The notes: a model not told the origin generated them from the letters alone. A stretch of 64,000 bases of DNA from Brumimicrobium sp. (GCA_023957385.1 JAMLGZ010000001.1:2342923-2406922), one strand, 5' to 3'; counted from the stretch's first letter, positions 1-9,741 are shown. Translations and numbers: made by a program.

Positions 1-581
1 CTTTTTACAATACTTGTTTTTTGAGTGATACGCGCCCATAAATCCAAGTCTTCTCCAATTGCTATTTTCGGGTTAAAGCCTCCAATCTGGAGCAATAAAT
101 CTTTATCGGCTACAATCGTAATCGTGCATAAAAGATTTGGGAAAGTTAAATATCGTTTGAAATATTCGTTAACACCTAATGTGAAAACAGTTGAGGGTTC
201 CATTCCTCCATTCATTTGTCGTCCATTAGTTTCTTCAAAAGAAGATGCAAACACTTTCTCACTTGGATAAGTATCAATTAATTGCTTCATCAAGCTCAGA
301 TGATTTGGCTTCCACAAATCATCTCCATCTAAAAAGGCTATCCATGAATAGTTAGCAGCTTTAATTCCTGAGTTCCTAGCTGCTGAAACACCTTGATTTT
401 CTTGTTGAATAACTCGAATTCGTGCATCTGTAAATTCTTGCACTTTACGTAAACTAGCATCGATAGAACCATCATCTACCACAATCACTTCAAATTCATT
501 ATAATCCTGATTAAATACAGAATGTAGCGTGTCCGTGATACTATTTTCTTTGTTATATAGAGGAATAACTACTGAAAACAT
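1..581 (-). CDS. Glycosyltransferase family 2, partial (C-terminus outside window)
   Basis: Reading from an ATG at 581 down to the window edge gives 193 codons without a stop, starting MFSVVIPLYNKENSI. This is the GT-A fold opening of family 2 glycosyltransferases, which transfer a sugar from a nucleotide-sugar to a growing glycan. The nucleotide-binding stretch VIVVDDGSIDAS follows near residues 30-40, and a DxD-type metal-binding motif lies in FLDGDDLW near residues 85-92. The next gene upstream on the same strand ends at 589, so this is probably the promoter-distal part of the polysaccharide operon. The acceptor and donor sugars cannot be told. The C-terminal half is missing only because the window ends. 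Confidence 0.9.
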   Translation of the reverse strand, partial: MFSVVIPLYNKENSITDTLHSVFNQDYNEFEVIVVDDGSIDASLRKVQEFTDARIRVIQQENQGVSAARNSGIKAANYSWIAFLDGDDLWKPNHLSLMKQLIDTYPSEKVFASSFEETNGRQMNGGMEPSTVFTLGVNEYFKRYLTFPNLLCTITIVADKDLLLQIGGFNPKIAIGEDLDLWARITQKTSIVK

Positions 582-588
582 TTCTGAA

Positions 589-1644
589 TCATTTAATGGC
601 TATAAACTGTTTAAACGCCAATAATTTTCTATAAATCTCAGGAGTAGAAAAACAATCAAGAACGGTAAAACGTCCAGGGCGCATTTCGCGAGCTGTATCT
701 ATCAATTTGCAAAACAAATTTTCCGATAAATCAATTGTTAAGTCTGTAAAATCAAGAGGTATTTCTGATTTCTTGGCATAAATAATATGTTTTTCTTCTA
801 ATTTATCTTGAAGGTAAAGCGTAAACAAACTGATAGAAGCTACCTGAGTGCCGTGTAGCGTATTTTTGCCATAGTCCAAATGATCGATAGCATGGCTAAT
901 TAAGTGCTCACTTCCCGAACACGGTCTGGAAGTTCCTGCCAAAGACATGGCAATACCCGAATTGATTTGCCCTTGTACCACTAATCGAAGAAATGGCTTT
1001 GATTTCAAGTTGATTTCATCAAAATGAATCAAAGAATTTGCTGCACTCTTAGACAAATGAAACGCAATATCATTCATTTTTTCTTTGTTATTTTGAAAAG
1101 CTAATATCCAATCATTCGTAGCTGAAACATTAGAAAGAATATCTCCGGCTGCAGAACGAATAAATTTAATTGGAGAATCTTTGATAATATCTATATCTAT
1201 CACTACCCCCATCGGCATCATACCAGGTAAACTGTCAGTTTTTCCAAATTTATTTTTAATCACTGAAATAGGTGAAATCAAACCATCATTGGAAATAATA
1301 GTTGGAACAGCTAAATTATTCACCTGAATGAGTAAACTCACACGTTTGACCGCATCAATTACTTTCCCTCCTCCCACGCTGACAAATAATTCGATATTTT
1401 CTTGAATAGCTTTCTGCTTTAGTTGTTCTATATCTGCTTCTGTATTATCTGCCAACTCATATAACTGCCATTGATTTCGTCGTGCAATTTCCTCAGCATA
1501 TTTCTTAGAGAATGATTTTCCAGATACCACCAAAACTTTGTTAAACAACAACATATTTCTTTTCAGGTATTCACTTATATCATAAATAATACCCTCATCC
1601 ACTTGGAAAATTATAGGCAAATAGGATTGTTGTCTATATATCAT
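589..1644 (-). CDS. Glycerol-1-phosphate dehydrogenase-like (EgsA/AraM, iron-containing ADH fold)
   Basis: The 351-residue protein has the dehydroquinate-synthase/iron-alcohol-dehydrogenase fold. A nucleotide-binding GGGKVID is at residues 91-97, SNDGLISP at 118-125, and candidate metal ligands are Asp168 (SAAGDIL), His247 (SGSEHLISH) and His264 (LHG). This pattern fits sn-glycerol-1-phosphate dehydrogenases, which reduce dihydroxyacetone phosphate with NAD(P)H. Its ATG overlaps the stop of the cytidylyltransferase gene by 4 nt, so the two are translationally coupled. The inferred role is to supply glycerol phosphate for CDP-glycerol synthesis in this surface-glycan locus. Another polyol-phosphate dehydrogenase activity is possible; the family call is firmer than the substrate. 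Confidence 0.82.
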   Translation of the reverse strand: MIYRQQSYLPIIFQVDEGIIYDISEYLKRNMLLFNKVLVVSGKSFSKKYAEEIARRNQWQLYELADNTEADIEQLKQKAIQENIELFVSVGGGKVIDAVKRVSLLIQVNNLAVPTIISNDGLISPISVIKNKFGKTDSLPGMMPMGVVIDIDIIKDSPIKFIRSAAGDILSNVSATNDWILAFQNNKEKMNDIAFHLSKSAANSLIHFDEINLKSKPFLRLVVQGQINSGIAMSLAGTSRPCSGSEHLISHAIDHLDYGKNTLHGTQVASISLFTLYLQDKLEEKHIIYAKKSEIPLDFTDLTIDLSENLFCKLIDTAREMRPGRFTVLDCFSTPEIYRKLLAFKQFIAIK

Positions 1645-2057
1645 GCTTCTTTAATCTTTTTAATTAAATCAGAAGTACTAACCCCTTTCGTGTAAGGTAA
1701 CAACACCAACTTACAGTTGTTTTGTTTCAAAAAATCCGGAGTAACGCAAATTTGGTTCATATAACTATTTTCTTCCCAATCATCGCCATGCACAATTTGT
1801 GTAATCTTATACTTTTGAATATACTCTTTATTATCATATTCTCGGATAATAAAGGCTTCATCTACATACTTACAAGATTGAATAATCTTAAGTCTATCCT
1901 CCTCCTGAAAGAATGGTCTTCTTTTATATGAGGCTACCATATCATCTCCATTAATTGCAACTATTAATTTATCACCTAATTCTTTGGCTCTTCTTAAAAG
2001 CTCAACGTGACCAGCATGAAATAAATCAAAAACTCCAATAACATAAATGTTCTCCAT
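1641..2057 (-). CDS. Glycerol-phosphate cytidylyltransferase (TagD-like)
   Basis: A 138-residue nucleotidyltransferase with the HxGH signature (HAGH, residues 14-17, inside GVFDLFHAGHVELL) and a C-terminal KGVSTSDLI stretch equivalent to the second CTP-binding motif of TagD-type enzymes. These enzymes make CDP-glycerol from CTP and glycerol phosphate. Length matches TagD (about 130 residues). It sits 5 nt after the glycerophosphotransferase gene and overlaps the G1P-dehydrogenase-like gene by 4 nt, so activation and use of glycerol phosphate are encoded together. An ethanolamine- or ribitol-phosphate specificity cannot be excluded, but CDP-glycerol fits the neighbours best. Confidence 0.85.
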   Translation of the reverse strand: MENIYVIGVFDLFHAGHVELLRRAKELGDKLIVAINGDDMVASYKRRPFFQEEDRLKIIQSCKYVDEAFIIREYDNKEYIQKYKITQIVHGDDWEENSYMNQICVTPDFLKQNNCKLVLLPYTKGVSTSDLIKKIKEA

Positions 2058-2062
2058 ATCTT

Positions 2063-3202
2063 TTAACTCTCACTAAATTGCTTAATCATATCCCAAATTC
2101 GTTCAGACGACTTTGCATCTTGATAGGTATTAAAATTATTTCTAAAAGTATGATAACTTTCGATATAAATAGCATCTTTCATCCAAGAATCATTCTTTAT
2201 CCTTTCTAAAAGTTCCCATTCGTCAGCTATAAACGGTTTGGGCAGTATCTCTTCTAGTTTGTAATAAATACTTCTACAAGTTGAAATATAAGCATCTAAA
2301 TCATAGGTATAAGCCAATATTGGTTTTCCCGTTAACACAAAATCTGTAAATACAGAGCTATAATCTGAAATCAACAAATCAGTTATCATAAATAACTCCT
2401 GAGGAAAAATAGAATGAGTAACATCCTTGATATGGCTATAATTATTTGGGATTTCGATATATTCGTCCCAAGGATGCTTTTTAACGAGAAACAAACTATT
2501 CGTTTTGATTAAAAATTCATTTAATGATGCCCAAAATTGCTGGGAGAAAGGTTGTTGTGTAGGTTGATCTCTAAAAGTAGGAACATAAGATATGATCCGT
2601 TTATACTCTGAAAATTCAAATTCTTTCTGGGTATTTTCTTTGAAATCTTCCCACCTAACAAGTTTATCATTGCGAGGATAACCAGTAATTTGAGTAGAAG
2701 TTATACCAAAAGATTTATTTTGTTTTTCCACATCCATCGGACAAGTAGAGGCAACCAATTTATAACTTCGATAATGCTTTTTCAATTCTTTTATTTCAGC
2801 AGGAGAAGTGGTTTCATTTAATAAACCTACATTTTTAAAACCTACACCATGCCACAGTTGAACTATGGCATAATTCCCCCTATACTTTGGCGCAGAAGCA
2901 TCTAATATTATGATTTCGGCACGTAATTCAGACCACAACGCTGAAAAAACACCCCGAACAGTATGTTTTATATTGCTTTGTATAGCTTGTTTTTCGAATA
3001 TTGGATGCATTGTTATCAAACGATACGAAACCTCTGGTTGGTTGTCAATCAAATAACGTAAAAAGGCTTTTAGATTACCACTTAATCTTTGTGGATTGTG
3101 TATAGGAACAAATACTAACAAGCCTTTCTTTTTGGGAACAATATAAGACAAGGCATTACGCAGATGATTAATGAATCTGTGTTTTAGTTTTTCTTTAGAC
3201 AT
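2063..3202 (-). CDS. CDP-glycerol glycerophosphotransferase family protein (TagB/TagF-like)
   Basis: This GT-B-type protein carries family hallmarks: LWHGVGFKNVG in the first half, and SDYSSVFTDF followed by TGKPILAYTYD in the second half, which bind the CDP-glycerol phosphates. Such enzymes transfer glycerol phosphate from CDP-glycerol onto a glycan or teichoic-acid-like acceptor at the cytoplasmic membrane face. I chose the ATG at 3202 (379 residues); an in-frame GTG at 3220 would add six residues. The N-terminus is basic and amphipathic (KLKHRFINHLRNAL), fitting peripheral membrane attachment. It lies directly upstream of the tagD-like gene. In a Gram-negative organism the acceptor is probably an O-antigen or capsule unit, which is inference. 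Confidence 0.85.
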   Translation of the reverse strand: MSKEKLKHRFINHLRNALSYIVPKKKGLLVFVPIHNPQRLSGNLKAFLRYLIDNQPEVSYRLITMHPIFEKQAIQSNIKHTVRGVFSALWSELRAEIIILDASAPKYRGNYAIVQLWHGVGFKNVGLLNETTSPAEIKELKKHYRSYKLVASTCPMDVEKQNKSFGITSTQITGYPRNDKLVRWEDFKENTQKEFEFSEYKRIISYVPTFRDQPTQQPFSQQFWASLNEFLIKTNSLFLVKKHPWDEYIEIPNNYSHIKDVTHSIFPQELFMITDLLISDYSSVFTDFVLTGKPILAYTYDLDAYISTCRSIYYKLEEILPKPFIADEWELLERIKNDSWMKDAIYIESYHTFRNNFNTYQDAKSSERIWDMIKQFSES

Positions 3203-3293
3203 GGCGGGAAGTTTCTGCACATGTCACAAATCTAACAAAAAAGAAGAATTTTCACAAGTATGATTAGAAGGAATAGTAACAGAATGGGAGATT

Positions 3294-4571
3294 TTACCCC
3301 TTCAATTCTTCACAGAGAATCTGATAAATATTTTCAGATGCCAAACGCGTGTTTCCGGGTGCCAGCACTTCACGCTGAAATTTGCGCCGTTTCAACATAA
3401 ATTCATCATTCCCTTGAACAACAACATGCTCTATAAAATGAATGATATCTTCTTGATTATACCCTAAATACATATTCTGTAAAGCTTCTTTACCCAATTG
3501 GTTAAACTGTTGGAACGACTTTTCATTATTTACCAAAAACATAACTGGTTTTTCCGTTGCAAAATATTCCAACACAAAAGAACCACTATCATGTATCATG
3601 GCATCAGATCCCAAGAATAAGTCGATGTAATCTCCCTCATTGAGTTGAGTATTCTCTCCTTCTTCCCATTGTTTAAAATAGGAATCCGTTTTTTCTTTCC
3701 CCCACACTTCAGGTTTATTTAATTTTACACGTAAATTAGGATGTGGTTTAAAGCAAAACTGCACCTCATCTTTGAATTTCTCTGTCAATTCCCAAAACAA
3801 ATCAGCATAGGTCAAGAATGTTGCATAATCTAACATATTATCTTTCTCCGGCAAGGTATGATGCGGAGCCCAGATAATATGCTTTTTAAGTTTGGTTTGG
3901 GGTTTCCAAACTTGCTGGGGAACATAACTTTTATCTATCAAGTTGTCTATTCCAGGAAAACCTGTCACCACCGTATTATCTCCTTTCCGCAGTGAATATT
4001 TGCGTGCTAATTGTTGATGAAAATCTGTTTCTACAAAGTATTTCCAGCAGAAATTTTGCATATCTTCGTTGTAATGCGTTTGATATAAATCACAGGAATT
4101 AAATCCATACGGCACATAGCAAGAAAGTGTATCAAGATAATGATGAATATAGTATTGATTTAAAGAGATTTTCCAAGGACTTGTGAAGAAAACGATATCA
4201 GGTTGAAACGATTCTTTCACATCTAACCAACTTCCATTTTTAAGTTGTGTAGTTTGTACTTCATACCCTTTTTGAATGAAAGACTCATAGGCTCTTTTCA
4301 TTTCAATTTGCATATTTTCTTCGCCATAAGTTACAAAAGGGCATACAAAAACAATAGGCTGAAAACGAGAATCATTTTTCAGTAAGAAATAAAGGTGTTC
4401 ATATTTCCAAATAGATTCTAAAACTAAGAAGAATGCTACTTTAATAGGTTGATGCGTGCGAACAGAAATTAAAGCATTTGCATGTGCATTTTTTACCTTC
4501 TTGATTTGTATTTGAATCTGGAAAGCTTTTAATTTTCTTTTGATGCTCAATGGAATAAATCGCTTCAACAT
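3294..4571 (-). CDS. CDP-glycerol glycerophosphotransferase-like protein
   Basis: A 425-residue protein whose C-terminal half shows IIWAPHHTLPE, CFKPHPNLR and HDSGSFVLEYFATEKPVMFL, the pattern of the TagB/TagF glycerophosphotransferase superfamily (compare SDYSSVFTDF in the neighbouring gene). The N-terminus is strongly basic, suggesting membrane association. The start ATG shares one base with the stop of the flippase gene (TAATG), so the two are translationally coupled. It probably transfers a phospho-polyol, or is a related GT-B polysaccharide enzyme. It is more divergent than the neighbouring family member, so its substrate is uncertain. Confidence 0.7.
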   Translation of the reverse strand: MLKRFIPLSIKRKLKAFQIQIQIKKVKNAHANALISVRTHQPIKVAFFLVLESIWKYEHLYFLLKNDSRFQPIVFVCPFVTYGEENMQIEMKRAYESFIQKGYEVQTTQLKNGSWLDVKESFQPDIVFFTSPWKISLNQYYIHHYLDTLSCYVPYGFNSCDLYQTHYNEDMQNFCWKYFVETDFHQQLARKYSLRKGDNTVVTGFPGIDNLIDKSYVPQQVWKPQTKLKKHIIWAPHHTLPEKDNMLDYATFLTYADLFWELTEKFKDEVQFCFKPHPNLRVKLNKPEVWGKEKTDSYFKQWEEGENTQLNEGDYIDLFLGSDAMIHDSGSFVLEYFATEKPVMFLVNNEKSFQQFNQLGKEALQNMYLGYNQEDIIHFIEHVVVQGNDEFMLKRRKFQREVLAPGNTRLASENIYQILCEELKG

Positions 4572-6004
4572 TATCTCTGAATCACTTTTTTCAATAATTG
4601 AATTGTCTGCTTCTCAAACAAATATATCAATATTAGGTATAAAATGCTATACAAAAGTGCAATTGCCACCAAGATAAGAAAGGCACTATCTGTCCATAAA
4701 ACAAGTTGTTGATGAAAGAAATATGTCACCGTTAAGCAAATAATTCCAATAATATAAATACCTACCAAATCTTTAAGTTGGTCCCAGATATAATATTTAA
4801 TATATCGACCACTAAAGATCATGTTAATAAACATAAATGTATGTCCCACAACAAAATAGGTATAAATCAAAACATCCATTCCAAAATAAACAGAGGTGAA
4901 AACAGCAATAAAGCCAATACTTTTCTTAATAAATTCTACAATTAAAACCATATCACTCCTCCCCTTCACTTTCAAAATATTCAGATTATACGCACTTAAA
5001 GGAGCTGTAATAGAAATAAAAGCCAAAACTTGGAAGAAAGGAACAGCAGGAAGCCATTTTTCTCCGAATAAGAATACAAATAATTCCTTCCCTCCCACAA
5101 TCAAAATCATCATCATAGGAACAACGGCAAAGAAAACGAGTTTCATTGTAGTGCGATAAGCATTTTTTAGCGCGATATCTCCTTCAAGATTAGCAAATAA
5201 GGGATAGGTTACCTTTTGCATAACGGCAGATAATTGTTCTACAGGGAATTTACGCATGGTTTCAGCTTGGTTAAAATAACCTACAAGTGTAGGGGAAAAG
5301 AATTTTCCTACTACAACATTATAAATATTGACATAAGCTGTGTCTATAAAACTTGCCAAAGTCATTTTATAACCAAAAGTAAAATGGAATTTAAAACGTG
5401 TTTTATCAAAAGAAAAAGTAGGTTTCCATTTTAACATAGTCCAGCATTGGATAGTATAAACCGTTGTTTGTGTAAGATTTAACCACACTAAACTCCAAAC
5501 TCCATAACCTAAATAAGCGGTAAGTACTCCAACGATTCCTCCTACTATCACTGAAGGCATCTGGAGTTTCATTTGTGTTTTAAAATCCATTTCCTTGGTG
5601 AGTCGCGCAATATGTACCGCAATAAATGAACTAATCACAAACGCCAACGCATACACACGGAGTATATTTTTTAATACTTCTTGTCCATAAAAATCAGCAA
5701 CATAAGGTGCGCCAAGATAAACCAATCCATACACAAGAATACTCACAAGAAAATTGGTGACAAAAACGGTAGAATAATCTAAGTGATCTGGTTTTTTAGT
5801 TCGAATCAAGGAAGAAGTCATACCTCCATCCATCAACATTTGTCCCACATCAATAAAAATACGGAGCATGGCTATCAATCCAAAAGCTTCCGGCAATAAA
5901 AGTCGTGCAAGAACAATCTGAACACCAAAATTGATTAGTTGTACACTAAACTTTTGGGCAAATGACCATATAACGCCGTCAATAGCTTGTTTTTTCAGAC
6001 TCAT
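4571..6004 (-). CDS. Wzx/WzxC-type polysaccharide flippase (PST family)
   Basis: A 477-residue, very hydrophobic protein with about 12-14 predicted membrane segments and the usual N-terminal amphipathic stretch (SLKKQAIDGVIWSF) followed by VLARLLLPEAFGLIAML, typical of PST/MOP-superfamily lipopolysaccharide translocases. It would flip lipid-linked oligosaccharide units across the inner membrane. It is 22 nt downstream of ugd and overlaps the next gene by one base (TAATG). Its place among glycosyltransferase and phosphotransferase genes supports a Wzx-dependent surface polysaccharide route. No wzy polymerase is seen in this part of the locus; it may lie before the window start. Confidence 0.88.
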   Translation of the reverse strand: MSLKKQAIDGVIWSFAQKFSVQLINFGVQIVLARLLLPEAFGLIAMLRIFIDVGQMLMDGGMTSSLIRTKKPDHLDYSTVFVTNFLVSILVYGLVYLGAPYVADFYGQEVLKNILRVYALAFVISSFIAVHIARLTKEMDFKTQMKLQMPSVIVGGIVGVLTAYLGYGVWSLVWLNLTQTTVYTIQCWTMLKWKPTFSFDKTRFKFHFTFGYKMTLASFIDTAYVNIYNVVVGKFFSPTLVGYFNQAETMRKFPVEQLSAVMQKVTYPLFANLEGDIALKNAYRTTMKLVFFAVVPMMMILIVGGKELFVFLFGEKWLPAVPFFQVLAFISITAPLSAYNLNILKVKGRSDMVLIVEFIKKSIGFIAVFTSVYFGMDVLIYTYFVVGHTFMFINMIFSGRYIKYYIWDQLKDLVGIYIIGIICLTVTYFFHQQLVLWTDSAFLILVAIALLYSILYLILIYLFEKQTIQLLKKVIQR

Positions 6005-6026
6005 TTGTCCTTACATTACAACACTA

Positions 6027-7409
6027 CTATTCTCCAATAGCATAATAATCGAAACCAAGTTCCCGCATAGTAGTACGATTCAATAATTTCCTACCATCAA
6101 ACACAAATGCAGGCTTATTCATATTTTCTTTCACTTTCTTCCAGTCGTACTCTTTAAACTCATCCCACTCAGTAAGTATTGCCACAGCATGTGCTTTATC
6201 CATTGCTTCATAAGGAGTTTGGGCAACTTTCACCCATTTTCTATTTAATTCCGGAGAGCGTGTTCCTAAATAATCCAAGTCGGCATAGATCTGCGCTGCT
6301 GTTACTTTGGGATCATACACTACAATTTCGGCTTCCTCTTCCAATAAATAATCTGCCACATAAATAGCAGCTGATTCACGTGTATCGTTGGTATCTTTCT
6401 TAAAAGCCCAACCCAAAATTGCAATTTTTTTGCTGTTGACTGTGTTGTACATCGTTTTGATGATACGTTCAGCAAAACGTTCTCTTTGGTGATTATTCAT
6501 TATGATAACTTGTTCCCAATAATCTGCAACCTCATGTAAATTATAGGAACGTGCAATATATACCAAATTTAAAATATCCTTTTGAAAACAAGAACCTCCA
6601 AAACCAACTGAAGCTTTTAAGAATTTTGAACCAATACGGCTATCTCTTCCAATGGCATGAGCCACCTCATTCACATCTGCACCAGTAACTTCACATAATT
6701 CCGAAATAGCATTAATGGAAGAAACACGTTGTGCTAAAAAAGCATTAGCTACCAATTTAGATAATTCGGAAGACCATAAATTAGTTGTTATAATCCTATC
6801 TTTTGGTACCCAAGCGCTGTAAATATCAACCAATTTTTGAATTGCTTCTTCATTTTCCCCGCCTATCAACACTCTGTCGGGGTTATGTAAATCTTGTATT
6901 GCAGTACCTTCTGCTAAAAATTCAGGATTTGAGAGTACTTGAAAATTCACCCCATTTCCTGTATGCTTTAAAATACTTTTAATAGCGGCTGCTGTACGCA
7001 CTGGTAAAGTAGATTTTTCTACAATAATTTTATCATCTTTAGATATCTCCGCAATTTGGCGAGCACATAATTCTATATACTTTAAGTCAGCTGCCTGCCC
7101 TTTACCTCTTCCATAGTTTTTAGTTGGTGTGTTTACAGAGATAAAAATCATGTCTGCCTCATCAATAGCTTTTTCGATATCTGTAGAAAAGAACAAATTT
7201 CGACCTCTAGCTTCTGCTACTACGTTATCCAATCCTGGCTCAAAAATGGGCAACTTACTCAAATCAGTATGATTCCATAAGTCAATACGTTTTGCATTCA
7301 AATCCACGACTGTCACCTGAATTTGTGGATTTTTTTGGGCTATAACAGACATTGTAGGACCTCCTACATATCCCGCTCCAATACATGTTATTTTCTTAAT
7401 TTCTCTCAT
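6027..7409 (-). CDS. ugd: UDP-glucose 6-dehydrogenase
   Basis: A 460-residue enzyme that oxidises UDP-glucose to UDP-glucuronate with two NAD+. The N-terminal Rossmann motif GAGYVG is at residues 11-16, the middle domain has [10 protein letters not shown] (about 161-170), and the catalytic cysteine is Cys274 in [10 protein letters not shown]. The C-terminal UDP-binding domain has [11 protein letters not shown] and a final region ending in FDGRKLL. Length and the KDI after the catalytic motif resemble the longer animal/Bacteroidota-type enzyme rather than the short proteobacterial one. It is first in the polysaccharide gene run, so glucuronate or a derived uronic acid is probably part of the glycan. 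Confidence 0.96.
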   Translation of the reverse strand: MREIKKITCIGAGYVGGPTMSVIAQKNPQIQVTVVDLNAKRIDLWNHTDLSKLPIFEPGLDNVVAEARGRNLFFSTDIEKAIDEADMIFISVNTPTKNYGRGKGQAADLKYIELCARQIAEISKDDKIIVEKSTLPVRTAAAIKSILKHTGNGVNFQVLSNPEFLAEGTAIQDLHNPDRVLIGGENEEAIQKLVDIYSAWVPKDRIITTNLWSSELSKLVANAFLAQRVSSINAISELCEVTGADVNEVAHAIGRDSRIGSKFLKASVGFGGSCFQKDILNLVYIARSYNLHEVADYWEQVIIMNNHQRERFAERIIKTMYNTVNSKKIAILGWAFKKDTNDTRESAAIYVADYLLEEEAEIVVYDPKVTAAQIYADLDYLGTRSPELNRKWVKVAQTPYEAMDKAHAVAILTEWDEFKEYDWKKVKENMNKPAFVFDGRKLLNRTTMRELGFDYYAIGE

Positions 7410-7434
7410 TCTGTCTTCTGCCTTTAATAAAGGA

Positions 7435-7463
7435 AAAAGGACACTTTATGCAAGCGTCCTTTT
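7435..7463 (-). terminator. Hairpin terminator after fabI
   Basis: On the minus strand, AAAAGGAC and GTCCTTTT (7456-7463 pairing with 7435-7442) form an 8-bp stem with a 13-nt loop, followed by a T-rich tract. It lies between the fabI stop at 7482 and the ugd start at 7409, so it probably ends the fabI transcript and separates it from the polysaccharide operon. Confidence 0.6.
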
Positions 7464-7481
7464 AAAAATTCAATTTTTAAA

Positions 7482-8300
7482 TTATTCTGTAAACTTATCA
7501 ATTACTTCTTGGGTTACTCCCGTAGAACTAAATCCTCCATCATGGAAGAGATTTTGCATCGTTACATACTTCGTATAATCTGAGAACATCGCAATACAGT
7601 ATTTTGCGCAAGCCTCTGCCGAAGCGTTACCTAGCGGACTCATTTTATCGCTGAATGAAACAAACTCATTAAACCCTTTAATTCCCTCACCTGCTGTAGT
7701 GGGAGTTGGCGATTGAGATATAGTATTGATTCTCACCTTCTTTTTAATTCCATAATGGTAACCAAAGCTTCTAGAGATAGACTCTAATAATGATTTAGCA
7801 TCTGCCATGTCATTATAATCTGGGAAAATACGTTGTGCTGCAATATAGCTTAAAGCTAATACAGAACCCCACTCGTTTATAGCATCCTTTTTCATAGCAG
7901 TTGCCAATACCTTATGTAAAGAAGCAGCAGAAATGTCTAAGGTTTTATCATAAAATGCGTAATTAATATCTGTATAATGGAAGCCCTTACGAACGTTTGG
8001 AGACATTCCTATGGAGTGTAAAATAAAATCGATTTTCCCACCTAATATCTCCATAGATTGGTCAATTAAATTGCTCAAATCTTCTTCACTCGTAGCATCT
8101 GCACCAATAATCTGACTTCCTGTTTGGGCAGCTAATTCATTGATTTCTCCCATGCGTAATGCAACTGGTGCATTTGTTAATACAAAAGTAGCTCCTTCTT
8201 CATGAGCCAACTCAGCTACTTTCCAAGCGATTGACTTATTATTTAAAGCTCCAAAAATGATTCCTCTTTTTCCTTTTAACAAATTATTTCCCATATTCAT
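7482..8300 (-). CDS. fabI: Enoyl-[acyl-carrier-protein] reductase (NADH), FabI
   Basis: A 272-residue short-chain-dehydrogenase-fold protein that reduces the enoyl-ACP double bond in the last step of each fatty-acid elongation cycle. FabI features: the modified nucleotide-binding stretch GALNNKSIAWKVA near residues 17-29, and the catalytic set Tyr152 (LSYIAAQR), Tyr162 and Lys169 (DYNDMADAK), spaced as in E. coli FabI. It stands alone between terminator-like hairpins and intergenic sequence. The start could be Met1 or Met3. This is the enzyme class targeted by triclosan-type inhibitors. Confidence 0.96.
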   Translation of the reverse strand: MNMGNNLLKGKRGIIFGALNNKSIAWKVAELAHEEGATFVLTNAPVALRMGEINELAAQTGSQIIGADATSEEDLSNLIDQSMEILGGKIDFILHSIGMSPNVRKGFHYTDINYAFYDKTLDISAASLHKVLATAMKKDAINEWGSVLALSYIAAQRIFPDYNDMADAKSLLESISRSFGYHYGIKKKVRINTISQSPTPTTAGEGIKGFNEFVSFSDKMSPLGNASAEACAKYCIAMFSDYTKYVTMQNLFHDGGFSSTGVTQEVIDKFTE

Positions 8301-8381
8301 AGATTTGATTACAAATTTATAATTTTAATTGGATTTTGAAGTAGTAAGGTAATTATTTCACATGGATAGAGCTAAAATTCC

Positions 8382-9680
8382 CTATGGAACAAAAATGCGT
8401 GTTATTTCCATAGTTGTTTGATTTTGAACATAAAAGAATCCTTGCTTATCAAAATATACATCATCACTTGCTTCCAGCACTTTACTTCCTTGCAGTGAAT
8501 ATACAACATATTGTTCATTAGTTGGCAGTAATAACATCTTCGATGCAATGTGATATCTCACATCCTGTCTATCAATTAGCAAAGAGATGATATTAAATTC
8601 TTCTTCCTTTCCATCAAAATCAACTTGTTTCAATTTAAAATAATGCACTCCATTCCCTCGAAGTTTATATTGAAAATCATATCTATTTTCCTCCAAAGAA
8701 TTTCCTGCACCTTGTATGGTATCAATAGGAATGAATGAACTATTATAGGCATGGTAAAGTACGAAATAATCACAGTTATGTTCAGATTCTGTAACCCAAC
8801 TTATATGAGAAAATTCTTCTTCTTGAACAACTGAAAATGAGACTAGCTCTACTGGTAAAACTGTTTGACATACTAGACTTGCACTTCGAACGGAATCTAT
8901 CCATAACTGATTATTTGCATTATTAGCCTGACCCGGAGTATCACTCGTGTAGCTGCCAATTGACCAGTTAGTTATATCTCTAAAATTTCCTGCAGAAAAG
9001 TATCCATTCTTATTTGCCATAGTACTTCCTGATAATTTAGTATTGTCAGGTCCTACCGTCATCGCGCTCCCATAAGAAACTCCGAAATAATAACTCCCAT
9101 CCGGATACCTGCTTTGAACAGCATCATTCACATTTGCAAGAGCTATGGTTCCCCAACGATCTTGAGCTCCCGAAAAAGGGACACGAACATTATATAAAGG
9201 GTTAGAAGTAGAAGGTTGTGTACTATATACCTTAAGTAAATTAGAAGTTATAGGACTTGATGCTTTTCCTAGTGGCAATACATAAAGACTATCCGTAATT
9301 ATAAGTGCATCATTGGATACTAATCCAGCATTATTAGTAAATAAGGTACTTATAGCATCATTCACGTCATTGTTGTTATAAATAACGATGATACTCCCTA
9401 GTTTTACATTACTCCAAGTGCTAATACTATCTAACATCACAAAACCAGATGCTATCCCCACTCCTGTTCCCGTCCCAAATTCTCCATTATTATCATCCAT
9501 AATCCATCCACGAACATCTACTCTCTCACAGTCACACGGACCTCCTACTATATACTCAAAATACTCTTTACTACCACTAGCTCCATTTGAGAACTCATTA
9601 AGTATTAGAGTCCCTACACATTGAGAGCATGAAATATTTAAAATAAATAAGAAGAATATGGTTGTTAAAGTTTTGTACAT
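8382..9680 (-). CDS. Secreted protein with lamin-tail-like N-terminal domain
   Basis: A 432-residue protein with a signal peptide (about residues 1-20, ending near NISCSQC). The region around LILNEFSNGASGSKEYFEYI and GWIMDDNNGEFGTG resembles lamin-tail (LTD)-type beta-sandwich domains found in secreted Bacteroidota proteins. The middle has the LPVELVSFSV linker common before terminal T9SS modules, followed by a fibronectin-like stretch (ISWVTESEHNCDYFVL). The C-terminus, ending GFFYVQNQTTMEITRIFVP, looks like a degenerate type A sorting signal. No enzymatic motif is visible. Export to the cell surface by T9SS is inferred. Confidence 0.7.
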   Translation of the reverse strand: MYKTLTTIFFLFILNISCSQCVGTLILNEFSNGASGSKEYFEYIVGGPCDCERVDVRGWIMDDNNGEFGTGTGVGIASGFVMLDSISTWSNVKLGSIIVIYNNNDVNDAISTLFTNNAGLVSNDALIITDSLYVLPLGKASSPITSNLLKVYSTQPSTSNPLYNVRVPFSGAQDRWGTIALANVNDAVQSRYPDGSYYFGVSYGSAMTVGPDNTKLSGSTMANKNGYFSAGNFRDITNWSIGSYTSDTPGQANNANNQLWIDSVRSASLVCQTVLPVELVSFSVVQEEEFSHISWVTESEHNCDYFVLYHAYNSSFIPIDTIQGAGNSLEENRYDFQYKLRGNGVHYFKLKQVDFDGKEEEFNIISLLIDRQDVRYHIASKMLLLPTNEQYVVYSLQGSKVLEASDDVYFDKQGFFYVQNQTTMEITRIFVP

Positions 9681-9741
9681 AAAACAAGAATGATTTCTAT
9701 GAATAAAAGTAAACTAAAAAAAATGGAATTGAAAAATTTTT

